Part shown: piece by piece, positions 46,923-60,958 of the stretch
How positions within the stretch are numbered: position 1 is the first letter of the stretch
Layout of the letters: every line of letters starts with the position of its first letter
Origin: Nematostella vectensis
Taxonomy: Eukaryota; Cnidaria; Anthozoa; Actiniaria; Edwardsiidae
Direction of reading: 5' to 3'
Assembly (NCBI RefSeq): GCF_932526225.1
Contig: NC_064038.1
Coordinates: 434,001 to 498,000, forward strand
DNA: 64,000 nt
Translations under genes and position numbers: made by a program
Notes under the pieces: model-generated
What the model was told of the DNA's origin: nothing
Seen by the model: only the letters and a program-made list of their open reading frames with translations
The model's database searches: none

Positions 46923-48927
46923 GCAAGGTCTATTTCTGAGACAAGCAAACTCAAGTAAGGCTGTTGAAATAACAGGTGAGTGTTAAAAGAAAAACAATTA
47001 TCTGATTAGAAAACTACTGTAGATTCCTTTGCACCAAAATAAGAACAAACTTCATTTTGTTTGTTATTTATGAGGAACGAGATGAGCTCTACAAAGCCAT
47101 AAAGAAATATGTATTGCTCATCTAAATTATACAAGTAAATAATAATATTAAAAAAGAACTACTGTAAGTAATTAGAGTGGTGTTCATTAACCCGTGAAAC
47201 AAAGTGTGATAGTTAAACGGTAATAGTTAGTAAAACACAAAAAAGTACAATAGAATCAGATCACCACAAAGTGTAATACGCTAAAGCGTAGTTCACGGGT
47301 TAATGAAGGTTTTGACATTTCAACCTTACATCCACATGAAAGTAATGCCTAATATCGAGTGCCCTACAGTAAGTGTTTTGCAGTCAAGTTGTTTTCTTTT
47401 AGTAGGTAAAAAAATATTCTAAATAATAGTAATCATAGCTATGGTCACCACTTACACATATAGAACTTGTAATGAAAAGAAAGAAAAAAATATATATATA
47501 TGCAGTCAAACAACAGAATTGCATGATAACCTTGAATATATTGAATAAAGGACTGCAAAAAAACATCTTTTGTACTAGTTGCTTGAATTGACCCTTGGCT
47601 ATTTTTAGCTGAATTCCCATCCCCCTCTAAAAAAGAAAATAATAATAATAATAGAACAAAACTAAAAAGAAAACAAACACAACAGAGACCCCCACCAACA
47701 ATTTTGATTTTTTTGTACTTTCCTTTAAAAGGGGAGTGTCATGGTTAAGAGATTTGCAATAGCTCTAGAGCCCTGACACAATGAACTTCAGTGAAATTTT
47801 AATACTGACTTATGAGCTTTTGGTTCATGTGGGAGACTTTAAACAAAACAAAAGAAATGACCACAAACTGTCAATTAACATAGTTTTCAATATAATATTG
47901 CATATTATTTAATAAGGTATTCACAGCTTTTAAAAAGTTCAACTGTTTGTTGACACTTAAAAGCCTACAATAATCACTGACTCCAGACATGCGCAGTACT
48001 ATGTTGCTGCCCCTTTAAAGTAAAATACAGCTTTACTTAGTCAGCGTAGACAAAATTGCGGATTTTGTCAATATTCTAATATGAAGATGTCAATATTCTC
48101 CCCCATTACGTCTTTATTTCTATTTATTTTATGATTTTCACATGATACCAAAACAGCGTCTTTTTTCTTCGCTAATTTGATGTCATGTACAAAATAAAAG
48201 AGATGCGCCCGTGCGCATGGCGAGTCCCCAAGGGACCCAATACGCCCAAATAGACCTCTATTTTTTGTCATCCACAATCTCGGCGAGCTGTGCGTGGCGT
48301 AACCGTATTACAGGCCTGGGATCCTGGTTATTGTCCTCGCCATTAATGCGCGGGTTGGGATAACCTTGCAAGAGTGTTGTACAGCATATTCGCTCGGAAA
48401 TATCGGTGCTTGGGGCCTTCGGGTTCTTTACAGCCTTCCGTAAAAGCCTTGTGCTGCCATACCGATTGGGTAATCCGTATGTATGGTTTCCGTTTTGTTC
48501 TTCAGACCGGGTTCGATCCCAGGCCAATGGGCTTTGTTTTTTAATTCGTTTTTTTTTCCTTTGCGCTGGACCCCCTTAATCCTGATAGGTTTTGCGCAAA
48601 AATAATAAAAAAAGTGAGTTTGCAAAATAAGCTTGCTAGATTTATTGATTATATGTATTCAATTTGTTCCTAGGAAGTTAACAAAAGACACAAAGCAAAG
48701 AGTTTGAGGAAGTAAACAAGTATGCGAACTTTAATGTTCTATTTGAAGGGGTGCATTTGGTACAGGGAAGCATACATAGAATGCTTAACTGGTGGAGAGG
48801 GAAGAGGTAAAAGTTTATTGAGCATAATTTCAACAATAGCAAGGGGAAAAGAGGGGCACTCTCTTCATACAATATTGCAGTTGTTACCTATTATTAAATA
48901 AGTTTGTAACATGTCTTTGTTTATTAA
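46923..48927 (-). repeat. U unit 4 (copy of unit 2)
   Basis: Repeats the unit 2 diagnostic variants at an offset of 4011 bp, evidence that a two-unit block was duplicated. Confidence 0.93.
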
Positions 48928-50931
48928 GCAAGGTCTATTTCTGAGACAAGCAAACTCAAGTAAGGCTGTTGAAATAACAGGCGAGTGTTAAAAGAAAAAC
49001 AATTATCTGATTAGAAAACTACTGTAGATTCCTTTGCACCAAAATAAGAACAAACTTCATTTTGTTTGTTATTTATGAGGAACGAGATGAGCTCTACAAA
49101 GCCATAAAGAAATATGTATTGCTCATCTAAATTATACAAGTAAATAATAATATTAAAAAAGAACTACTGTAAGTAATTAGAGTGGTGTTCATTAACCCGT
49201 GAAACAAAGTGTGATAGTTAAACGGCAATAGTTAGTAAAACACAAAAAAGTACAATAGAATCAGATCACCACAAAGTGTAATACGCTAAAGCGTAGTTCA
49301 CGGGTTAATGAAGGTTTTGACATTTCAACCTTACATCCACATGAAAGTAATGCCTAATATCGAGTGCCCTACAGTAAGTGTTTTGCAGTCAAGTTGTTTT
49401 CTTTTAGTAGGTAAAAAAATATTCTAAATAATAGTAATCATAGCTATGGTCACCACTTACACATATAGAACTTGTAATGAAAAGAAAGAAAAAAAATGTA
49501 TATATATGCAGTCAAACAACAGAATTGCATGATAACCTTGAATATATTGAATAAAGGACTGCAAAAAAACATCTTTTGTACTAGTTGCTTGAATTGACCC
49601 TTGGCTATTTTTAGCTGAATTCCCATCCCCCTCTAAAAAAGAAAATAATAATAATAATAGAACAAAACTAAAAAGAAAACAAACACAACAGAGACCCCCA
49701 CCAACAATTTTGATTTTTTTTACTTTCCTTTAAAAGGGGAGTGTCATGGTTAAGAGATTTGCAATAGCTCTAGAGCCCTGACACAATGAACTTCAGTGAA
49801 ATTTTAATACTGACTTATGAGCTTTTGGTACATGTGGGAGACTTTAAACAAAACAAAAGAAATGACCACAAACTGTCAATTAACATAGTTTTCAATATAA
49901 TATTGCATATTATTTAATAAGGTATTCACAGCTTTTAAAAAGTTCAACTGTTTGTTGACACTTAAAAGCCTACAATAATCACTGACTCCAGACATGCGCA
50001 GTACTATGTTGCTGCCCCTTTAAAGTAAAATACAGCTTTACTTAGTCAGCGTAGACAAAATTGCGGATTTTGTCAATATTCTAATATGAAGATGTCAATA
50101 TTCTCCCCCATTACGTCTTTATTTCTATTTATTTTATGATTTTCACATGATACCAAAACAGCGTCTTTTTTCTTCGCTAATTTGATGTCATGTACAAAAT
50201 AAAAGAGATGCGCCCGTGCGCATGGCGAGTCCCCAAGGGACCCAATACGCCCAAATAGACCTCTATTTTTTGTCATCCACAATCTCGGCGAGCTGTGCGT
50301 GGCGTAACCGTATTACAGGCCTGGGATCCTGGTTATTGTCCTCCCCATTAATGCGCGGGTTGGGATAACCTTGCAAGAGTGTTGTACAGCATATTCGCTC
50401 GGAAATATCGGTGCTTGGGGCCTTCGGATTCTTTACAGCCTTCCGTAAAAGCCTTGTGCTGCCATACCGATTGGGTAATCCGTATGTATGGTTTCCGTTT
50501 TGTTCTTCAGACCGGGTTCGATCCCAGGCCAATGGGCTTTTTTTTTAATTCGTTTTTTTTTCCTTTGCGCTGGACCCCCTTAATCCTGATAGGTTTTGCG
50601 CAAAAATAATAAAAAAAAGTGAGTTTGCAAAATAAGCTTGCTAGATTTATTGATTATATGTATTCAATTTGTTCCTAGGAAGTTAACAAAAGACACAAAG
50701 CAAAGAGTTTGAGGAAGTAAACAAGTATGTGAACTTTAATGTTCTATTTGAAGGGGTGCATTTTGTACAGGGAAGCATACATAGAATGCTTAACTGGTGG
50801 AGAGGGAAGAGGTAAAAGTTTATTGAGCATAATTTCAACAATAGCAGGGGAAAAGAGGGGCACTCTCTTCATACAATATTGCAGTTGTTACCTATTATTA
50901 AATAAGTTTGTAACATGTCTTTGTTTATTAA
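48928..50931 (-). repeat. U unit 5
   Basis: Carries private CAGGCGAGTG near 48979 and CTTCGGATTC near 50424. The rest agrees with unit 3 in its first half. Confidence 0.93.
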
Positions 50932-52939
50932 GCAAGGTCTATTTCTGAGACAAGCAAACTCAAGTAAGGCTGTTGAAATAACAGGTGAGTGTTAAAAGAA
51001 AAACAATTATCTGATTAGAAAACTACTGTAGATTCCTTTGCACCAAAATAAGAACAAACTTCATTTTGTTTGTTATTTATGAGGAACGAGATGAGCTCTA
51101 CAAAGCCATAAAGAAATATGTATTGCTCATCTAAATTATACAAGTAAATAATAATATTAAAAAAGAACTACTGTAAGTAATTAGAGTGGTGTTCATTAAC
51201 CCGTGAAACAAAGTGTGATAGTTAAACGGTAATAGTTAGTAAAACACAAAAAAGTACAATAGAATCAGATCACCACAAAGTGTAATACGCTAAAGCGTAG
51301 TTCACGGGTTAATGAAGGTTTTGACATTTCAACCTTACATCCACATGAAAGTAATGCCTAATATCGAGTGCCCTACAGTAAGTGTTTTGCAGTCAAGTTG
51401 TTTTCTTTTAGTAGGTAAAAAAATATTCTAAATAATAGTAATCATAGCTATGGTCACCACTTACACATATAGAACTTGTAATGAAAAGAAAAAAAAAATA
51501 TATATATATATATGCAGTCAAACAACAGAATTGCATGATAACCTTGAATATATTGAATAAAGGACTGCAAAAAAACATCTTTTGTACTAGTTGCTTGAAT
51601 TGACCCTTGGCTATTTTTAGCTGAATTCCCATCCCCCTCTAAAAAAGAAAATAATAATAATAATAGAACAAAACTAAAAAGAAAACAAACACAACAGAGA
51701 CCCCCACCAACAATTTTGATTTTTTTTACTTTCCTTTAAAAGGGGAGTGTCATGGTTAAGAGATTTGCAATAGCTCTAGAGCCCTGACACAATGAACTTC
51801 AGTGAAATTCTAATACTGACTTATGAGATTTTGGTACATGTGGGAGACTTTAAACAAAACAAAAGAAATGACCACAAACTGTCAATTAACATAGTTTTCA
51901 ATATAATATTGCATATTATTTAATAAGGTATTCACAGCTTTTAAAAAGTTCAACTGTTTGTTGACACTTAAAAGCCTACAATAATCACTGACTCCAGACA
52001 TGCGCAGTACTATGTTGCTGCCCCTTTAAAGTAAAATACAGCTTTACTTAGTCAGCGTAGACAAAATTGCGGATTTTGTCAATATTCTAATATGAAGATG
52101 TCAATATTCTCCCCCATTACGTCTTTATTTCTATTTATTTTATGATTTTCACATGATACCAAAACAGCGTCTTTTTTCTTCGCTAATTTGATGTCATGTA
52201 CAAAATAAAAGAGATGCGCCCGTGCGCATGGCGAGTCCCCAAGGGACCCAATACGCCCAAATAGACCTCTATTTTTTGTCATCCACAATCTCGGCGAGCT
52301 GTGCGTGGCGTAACCGTATTACAGGCCTGGGATCCTGGTTATTGTCCTCCCCATTAATGCGCGGGTTGGGATAACCTTGCAAGAGTGTTGTACAGCATAT
52401 TCGCTCGGAAATATCGGTGCTTGGGGCCTTCGGGTTCTTTACAGCCTTCCGTAAAAGCTTTGTGCTGCCATACCGATTGGGTAATCCGTATGTATGGTTT
52501 CCGTTTTGTTCTTCAGACCGGGTTCGATCCCAGGCCAATGGGCTTTTTTTTTTAATTTGTTTTTTTTTTCTTTGCGCTGGACCCCCTTAATCCTGATAGG
52601 TTTTGCGCAAAAATAATAAAAAAAAGTGAGTTTGCAAAATAAGCTTGCTAGATTTATTGATTATATGTATTCAATTTGTTCCTAGGAAGTTAACAAAAAA
52701 CACAAAGCAAAGAGTTTGAGGAAGTAAACAAGTATGTGAACTTTAATGTTCTATTTGAAGGGGTGCATTTTGTACAGGGAAGCATACATAGAATGCTTAA
52801 CTGGTGGAGAAGGAGGAGGTAAAAGTTTATTGAGCATAATTTCAACAATAGCAGGGGGAAAAGAGGGGCACTCTCTTCATACAATATTGCAGTTGTTACC
52901 TATTATTAAATAAGTTTGTAACATGTCTTTGTTTATTAA
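50932..52939 (-). repeat. U unit 6 (copy of unit 1)
   Basis: Shares unit 1's diagnostic variants (GAGATTTTGGTACATG, GGAGAAGGAGGAGG). It differs at CTCCCCATTAATG where unit 1 has CTCGCCATTAATG. Confidence 0.93.
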
Positions 52940-54947
52940 GCAAGGTCTATTTCTGAGACAAGCAAACTCAAGTAAGGCTGTTGAAATAACAGGTGAGTGT
53001 TAAAAGAAAAACAATTATCTGATTAGAAAACTACTGTAGATTCCTTTGCACCAAAATAAGAACAAACTTCATTTTGTTTGTTATTTATGAGGAACGAGAT
53101 GAGCTCTACAAAGCCATAAAGAAATATGTATTGCTCATCTAAATTATACAGGTAAATAATTATATTAAAAAAGAACTACTGTAAGTAATTAGAGTGGTTT
53201 TCATTAACCCGCGAAACAAAGTGTGATAGTTAAATGGTAATAGTTAGTAAAACACAAAAAAGTACAATAGAATCAAATCACCACAAAGTGTAATACGCTA
53301 AAGCGTAGTTCACGGGTTAATGAAGGTTTTGACATTTCAACCTTACATCCACATGAAAGTAATGCCTAATATCGAGTGCCCTACAGTAAGTGTTTTGCAG
53401 TCAAGTTGTTTTCTTTTAGTAGGTAAAAAAATATTCTAAATAATAGTAATCATAGCTATGGTCACCACTTACACATATAGAACTTGTAATGAAAAGAAAG
53501 AAAATATATATATATATATATATGCAGTCAAACAACAGAATTGCATGATAACCTTGAATATATTGAATAAAGGACTGCAAAAAACATCTTTTGTACTAGT
53601 TGCTTGAATTGACCCTTGGCTATTTTTAGCTGAATTCCCATCCCCCTCTAAAAAAGAAAATAATAATAATAATAGAACAAAACTAAAAAGCAAACAAACA
53701 CAACAGAGACCCCCACCAACAATTTTGATTTTTTTTTACTTTCCTTTAAAAGGGGAGTGTCATGGCTAAGAGATTTGCAATAGCTCTAGAGCCCTGACAC
53801 AATGAACTTTAGTGAAATTCTAATACTGACTTATAAGCTTTTGGTACATGTGGGAGACTTTAAACAAAACAAAAGAAATGACCACAAACTGTCAATTAAC
53901 ATAGTTTTCAATATAATATTGCATATTATTTAATAAGGTATTCACAGCTTTTAAAAAGTTCAACTGTTTGTTGACACTTAAAAGCCTACAATAATCACTG
54001 ACTCCAGACATGCGCAGTACTATGTTGCTGCCCCTTTAAAGTAAAATACAGCTTTACTTAGTCAGCGTAGACAAAATTGCGGATTTTGTCAATATTCTAA
54101 TATGAAGATGTCAATATTCTCCCCCATTACGTCTTTATTTCTATTTATTTTATGATTTTCACATGATACCAAAACAGCGTCTTTTTTCTTCGCTAATTTG
54201 ATGTCATGTACAAAATAAAAGAGATGCGCCCGTGCGCATGGCGAGTCCCCAAGGGACCCAATACGCCCAAATAGACCTCTATTTTTTGTCATCCACAATC
54301 TCGGCGAGCTGTGCGTGGCGTAACCGTATTACAGGCCTGGGATCCTGGTTATTGTCCTCGCCATTAATGCGCGGGTTGGGATAACCTTGCAAGAGTGTTG
54401 TACAGCATATTCGCTCGGAAATATCGGTGCTTGGGGCCTTCGGGTACTTTACAGCCTTCCGTAAAAGCCTTGTGCTGCCATACCGATTGGGTAATCCGTA
54501 TGTATGGTTTCCGTTTTGTTCTTCAGACCGGGTTCGATCCCAGGCCAATGGGCTTTTTTTTTTAATTCGTTTTTTTTCTTTGCGCTTGACCCCCTTAATC
54601 CTGATAGGTTTTGCGCAAAAATAATAAAAAAAAGTGAGTTTGCAAAATAAGCTTGCTAGATTTATTGATTATATGTATTCAATTTGTTCCTAGGAAGTTA
54701 ACAAAAGACACAAAGCAAAGAGTTTGAGGAAGTAAACAAGTATGCGAACTTTAATGTTCTATTTGAAGGGGTGCATTTTGTACAGGGAAGCATACATAGG
54801 ATGCTTAACTGGTGGAGAGGGAAGAGGTAAAAGTTTATTGAGCATAATTTCAACAATAGCAAGGGGAAAAGAGGGGCACTCTCTTCATACAATATTGCAG
54901 TTGTTACCTATTATTAAATAAGTTTGTAACATGTCTTTGTTTATTAA
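52940..54947 (-). repeat. U unit 7 (first half like unit 0)
   Basis: Carries the unit 0 variants CATTAACCCGCGAAAC and TTAAATGGTAATAG, then private changes such as CGGGTACTTTAC, GCGCTTGACC and CATGGCTAAGAG. Confidence 0.93.
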
Positions 54948-56952
54948 GCAAGGTCTATTTCTGAGACAAGCAAACTCAAATAAGGCTGTTGAAATAACAG
55001 GTGAGTGTTAAAAGAAAAACAATTATCTGATTAGAAAACTACTGTAGATTCCTTTGCACCAAAATAAGAACAAACTTCATTTTGTTTGTTATTTATGAGG
55101 AACGAGATGAGCTCTACAAAGCCATAAAGAAATATGTATTGCTCATCTAAATTATACAAGTAAATAATAATATTAAAAAAGAACTACTGTAAGTAATTAG
55201 AGTGGTGTTCATTAACCCGTGAAACAAAGTGTGATAGTTAAACGGCAATAGTTAGTAAAACACAAAAAAGTACAATAGAATCAGATCACCACAAAGTGTA
55301 ATACGCTAAAGCGTAGTTCACGGGTTAATGAAGGTTTTGACATTTCAACCTTACATCCACATGAAAGTAATGCCTAATATCGAGTGCCCTACAGTAAGTG
55401 TTTTGCAGTCAAGTTGTTTTCTTTTAGTAGGTAAAAAAATATTCTAAATAATAGTAATCATAGCTATGGTCACCACTTACACATATAGAACTTGTAATGA
55501 AAAGAAAGAAAAAAAATGTATATATATGCAGTCAAACAACAGAATTGCATGATAACCTTGAATATATTGAATAAAGGACTGCAAAAAAACATCTTTTGTA
55601 CTAGTTGCTTGAATTGACCCTTGGCTATTTTTAGCTGAATTCCCATCCCCCTCTAAAAAAGAAAATAATAATAATAATAGAACAAAACTAAAAAGAAAAC
55701 AAACACAACAGAGACCCCCACCAACAATTTTGATTTTTTTTACTTTCCTTTAAAAGGGGAGTGTCATGGTTAAGAGATTTGCAATAGCTCTAGAGCCCTG
55801 ACACAATGAACTTCAGTGAAATTTTAATACTGACTTATGAGCTTTTGGTACATGTGGGAGACTTTAAACAAAACAAAAGAAATGACCACAAACTGTCAAT
55901 TAACATAGTTTTCAATATAATATTGCATATTATTTAATAAGGTATTCACAGCTTTTAAAAAGTTCAACTGTTTGTTGACACTTAAAAGCCTACAATAATC
56001 ACTGACTCCAGACATGCGCAGTACTATGTTGCTGCCCCTTTAAAGTAAAATACAGCTTTACTTAGTCAGCGTAGACAAAATTGCGAATTTTGTCAATATT
56101 CTAATATGAAGATGTCAATATTCTCCCCCATTACGTCTTTATTTCTATTTATTTTATGATTTTCACATGATACCAAAACAGCGTCTTTTTTCTTCGCTAA
56201 TTTGATGTCATGTACAAAATAAAAGAGATGCGCCCGTGCGCATGGCGAGTCCCCAAGGGACCCAATACGCCCAAATAGACCTCTATTTTTTGTCATCCAC
56301 AATCTCGGCGAGCTGTGCGTGGCGTAACCGTATTACAGGCCTGGGATCCTGGTTATTGTCCTCCCCATTAATGCGCGGGTTGGGATAACCTTGCAAGAGT
56401 GTTGTACAGCATATTCGCTCGGAAATATCGGTGCTTGGGGCCTTCGGGTTCTTTACAGCCTTCCGTAAAAGCCTTGTGCTGCCATACCGATTGGGTAATC
56501 CGTATGTATGGTTTCCGTTTTGTTCTTCAGACCGGGTTCGATCCCAGGCCAATGGGCTTTTTTTTTTAATTTTTTTTTTCTTTGCGCTGGACCCCCTTAA
56601 TCCTGATAGGTTTTGAGCAAAAATAATAAAAAAAAAAAGTGAGTTTGCAAAATAAGCTTGCTAGATTTATTGATTATATGTATTCAATTTGTTCCTAGGA
56701 AGTTAACAAAATACACAAAGCAAAGAGTTTGAGGAAGTAAACAAGTATGTGAACTTTAATGTTCTATTTGAAGGGGTGCATTTTGTACAGGGAAGCATAC
56801 ATAGAATGCTTAACTGGTGGAGAGGGAAGAGGTAAAAGTTTATTGAGCATAATTTCAACAATAGCAGGGGGAAAAGAGGGGCACTCTCTTCATACAATAT
56901 TGCAGTTGTTACCTATTATTAAATAAGTTTGTAACATGTCTTTGTTTATTAA
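54948..56952 (-). repeat. U unit 8
   Basis: Shares GGTTTTGAGCAAAA and GTTAACAAAATACAC with unit 10. The private change TTGCGAATTTTG lies near 56081. Confidence 0.93.
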
Positions 56953-58955
56953 GCAAGGTCTATTTCTGAGACAAGCAAACTCAAGTAAGGCTGTTGAAAT
57001 AACAGGTGAGTGTTAAAAGAAAAACAATTATCTGATTAGAAAACTACTGTAGATTCCTTTGCACCAAAATAAGAACAAACTTCATTTTGTTTGTTATTTA
57101 TGAGGAACGAGATGAGCTCTACAAAGCCATGAAGAAATATGTATTGCTCATCTAAATTATACAAGTAAATAATAATATTAAAAAAGAACTACTGTAAGTA
57201 ATTAGAGTGGTGTTCATTAACCCGTGAAACAAAGTGTGATAGTTAAACGGCAATAGTTAGTAAAACACAAAAAAGTACAATAGAATCAGATCACCACAAA
57301 GTGTAATACGCTAAAGCGTAGTTCACGGGTTAATGAAGGTTTTGACATTTCAACCTTACATCCACATGAAAGTAATGCCTAATATCGAGTGCCCTACAGT
57401 AAGTGTTTTGCAGTCAAGTTGTTTTCTTTTAGTAGGTAAAAAAATATTCTAAATAATAGTAATCATAGCTATGGTCACCACTTACACATATAGAACTTGT
57501 AATGAAAAGAAAGAAAAAAAATGTATATATATGCAGTCAAACAACAGAATTGCATGATAACCTTGAATATATTGAATAAAGGACGGCAAAAAAACATCTT
57601 TTGTACTAGTTGCTTGAATTGACCCTTGGCTATTTTTAGCTGAATTCCCATCCCCCTCTAAAAAAGAAAATAATAATAATAATAGAACAAAACTAAAAAG
57701 AAAACAAACACAACAGAGACCCCCACCAACAATTTTGATTTTTTTACTTTCCTTTAAAAGGGGAGTGTCATGGTTAAGAGATTTGCAATAGCTCTAGAGC
57801 CCTGACACAATGAACTTCAGTGAAATTTTAATACTGACTTATGAGCTTTTGGTACATGTGGGAGACTTTAAACAAAACAAAAGAAATGACCACAAACTGT
57901 CAATTAACATAGTTTTCAATATAATATTGCATATTATTTAATAAGGTATTCACAGCTTTTAAAAAGTTCAACTGTTTGTTGACACTTAAAAGCCTACAAT
58001 AATCACTGACTCCAGACATGCGCAGTACTATGTTGCTGCCCCTTTAAAGTAAAATACAGCTTTACTTAGTCAGCGTAGACAAAATTGCGGATTTTGTCAA
58101 TATTCTAATATGAAGATGTCAATATTCTCCCCCATTACGTCTTTATTTCTATTTATTTTATGATTTTCACATGATACCAAAACAGCGTCTTTTTTCTTCG
58201 CTAATTTGATGTCATGTACAAAATAAAAGAGATGCGCCCGTGCGCATGGCGAGTCCCCAAGGGACCCAATACGCCCAAATAGACCTCTATTTTTTGTCAT
58301 CCACAATCTCGGCGAGCTGTGCGTGGCGTAACCGTATTACAGGCCTGGGATCCTGGTTATTGTCCTCCCCATTAATGCGCGGGTTGGGATAACCTTGCAA
58401 GAGTGTTGTACAGCATATTCGCTCGGAAATATCGGTGCTTGGGGCCTTCGGGTTCTTTACAGCCTTCCGTAAAAGCCTTGTGCTGCCATACCGATTGGGT
58501 AATCCGTATGTATGGTTTCCGTTTTGTTCTTCAGACCGGGTTCGATCCCAGGCCAATGAGCTTTTTTTTTTTTATTTTTATTTTTCTTTGCGCTGGACCC
58601 CCTTAATCCTGATAGGTTTTGCGCAAAAATAATAAAAAAAAGTGAGTTTGCAAAATAAGCTTGCTAGATATATTGATTATATGTATTCAATTTGTTCCTA
58701 GGAAGTTAACAAAAAACACAAAGCAAAGAGTTTGAGGAAGTAAACAAGTATGTTAACTTTAATGTTCTATTTGAAGGGGTGCATTTTGTACAGGGAAGCA
58801 TACATAGAATGCTTAACTGGTGGAGAGGGAAGAGGTAAAAGTTTATTGAGCATAATTTCAACAATAGCAGGGGGAAAAGAGGGGCACTCTCTTCATACAA
58901 TATTGCAGTTGTTACCTATTATTAAATAAGTTTGTAACATGTCTTTGTTTATTAA
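56953..58955 (-). repeat. U unit 9
   Basis: Shares AAGCCATGAAGAAATATG with unit 11. Private changes are GGACGGCAAAA, CCAATGAGCTTTT and TATGTTAACTTT. Confidence 0.93.
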
Positions 58956-60958
58956 GCAAGGTCTATTTCTGAGACAAGCAAACTCAAGTAAGGCTGTTGA
59001 AATAACAGGTGAGTGTTAAAAGAAAAACAATTATCTGATTAGAAAACTACTGTAGATTCCTTTGCACCAAAATAAGAACAAACTTCATTTTGTTTGTTAT
59101 TTATGAGGAACGAGATGAGCTCTACAAAGCCATAAAGAAATATGTATTGCTCATCTAAATTATACAAGTAAATAATAATATTAAAAAAGAACTACTGTAA
59201 GTAATTAGAGTGGTGTTCATTAACCCGTGAAACAAAGTGTGATAGTTCAACGGCAATAGTTAGTAAAACACAAAAAAGTACAATAGAATCAGATCACCAC
59301 AAAGTGTAATACGCTAAAGCGTAGTTCACGGGTTAATGAAGGTTTTGACATTTCAACCTTACATCCACATGAAAGTAATGCCTAATATCGAGTGCCCTAC
59401 AGTAAGTGTTTTGCAGTCAAGTTGTTTTCTTTTAGTAGGTAAAAAAATATTCTAAATAATAGTAATCATAGCTATGGTCACCACTTACACATATAGAACT
59501 TGTAATGAAAAGAAAGAAAAAAAATGTATATATATGCAGTCAAACAACAAAATTGCATGATAACCTTGAATATATTGAATAAAGGACTGCAAAAAAACAT
59601 CTTTTGTACTAGTTGCTTGAATTGACCCTTGGCTATTTTTAGCTGAATTCCCATCCCCCTCTAAAAAAGAAAATAATAATAATAATAGAACAAAACTAAA
59701 AAGAAAACAAACACAACAGAGACCCCCACCAACAATTTTGATTTTTTTTACTTTCCTTTAAAAGGGGAGTGTCATGGTTAAGAGATTTGCAATAGCTCTA
59801 GAGCCCTGACACAATGAACTTCAGTGAAATTTTAATACTGACTTATGAGCTTTTGGTACATGTGGGAGACTTTAAACAAAACAAAAGAAATGACCACAAA
59901 CTGTCAATTAACATAGTTTTCAATATAATATTGCATATTATTTAATAAGGTATTCACAGCTTTTAAAAAGTTCAACTGTTTGTTGACACTTAAAAGCCTA
60001 CAATAATCACTGACTCCAGACATGCGCAGTACTATGTTGCTGCCCCTTTAAAGTAAAATACAGCTTTACTTAGTCAGCGTAGACAAAATTGCGGATTTTG
60101 TCAATATTCTAATATGAAGATGTCAATATTCTCCCCCATTACGTCTTTATTTCTATTTATTTTATGATTTTCACATGATACCAAAACAGCGTCTTTTTTC
60201 TTCGCTAATTTGATGTCATGTACAAAATAAAAGAGATGCGCCCGTGCGCATGGCGAGTCCCCAAGGGACCCAATACGCCCAAATAGACCTCTATTTTTTG
60301 TCATCCACAATCTCGGCGAGCTGTGCGTGGCGTAAACGTATTACAGGCCTGGGATCCTGGTTATTGTCCTCCCCATTAATGCGCGGGTTGGGATAACCTT
60401 GCAAGAGTGTTGTACAGCATATTCGCTCGGAAATATCGGTGCTTGGGGCCTTCGGGTTCTTTACAGCCTTCCGTAAAAGCCTTGTGCTGCCATACCGATT
60501 GGGTAATCCGTATGTATGGTTTCCGTTTTGTTCTTCAGACCGGGTTCGATCCCAGGCCAATGGGCTTTTTTTTTTAATTTTTTTTTTCTTTGCGCTGGAC
60601 CCCCTTAATCCTGATAGGTTTTGAGCAAAAATAATAAAAAAAAAGTGAGTTTGCAAAATAAGCTTGCTAGATTTATTGATTATATGTATTCAATTTGTTC
60701 CTAGGAAGTTAACAAAATACACAAAGCAAAGAGTTTGAGGAAGTAAACAAGTATGTGAACTTTAATGTTCTATTTGAAGGGGTGCATTTTGTACAGGGAA
60801 GCATACATAGAATGCTTAACTGGTGGAGAGGGAAGAGGTAAAAGTTTATTGAGCATAATTTCAACAATAGCAGGGGGAAAAGAGGGGCACTCTCTTCATA
60901 CAATATTGCAGTTGTTACCTATTATTAAATAAGTTTGTAACATGTCTTTGTTTATTAA
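58956..60958 (-). repeat. U unit 10 (like unit 8)
   Basis: Carries the unit 8 markers GGTTTTGAGCAAAA and GTTAACAAAATACAC. Private changes are GTAAACGTATTAC and AGTTCAACGGC. Confidence 0.93.
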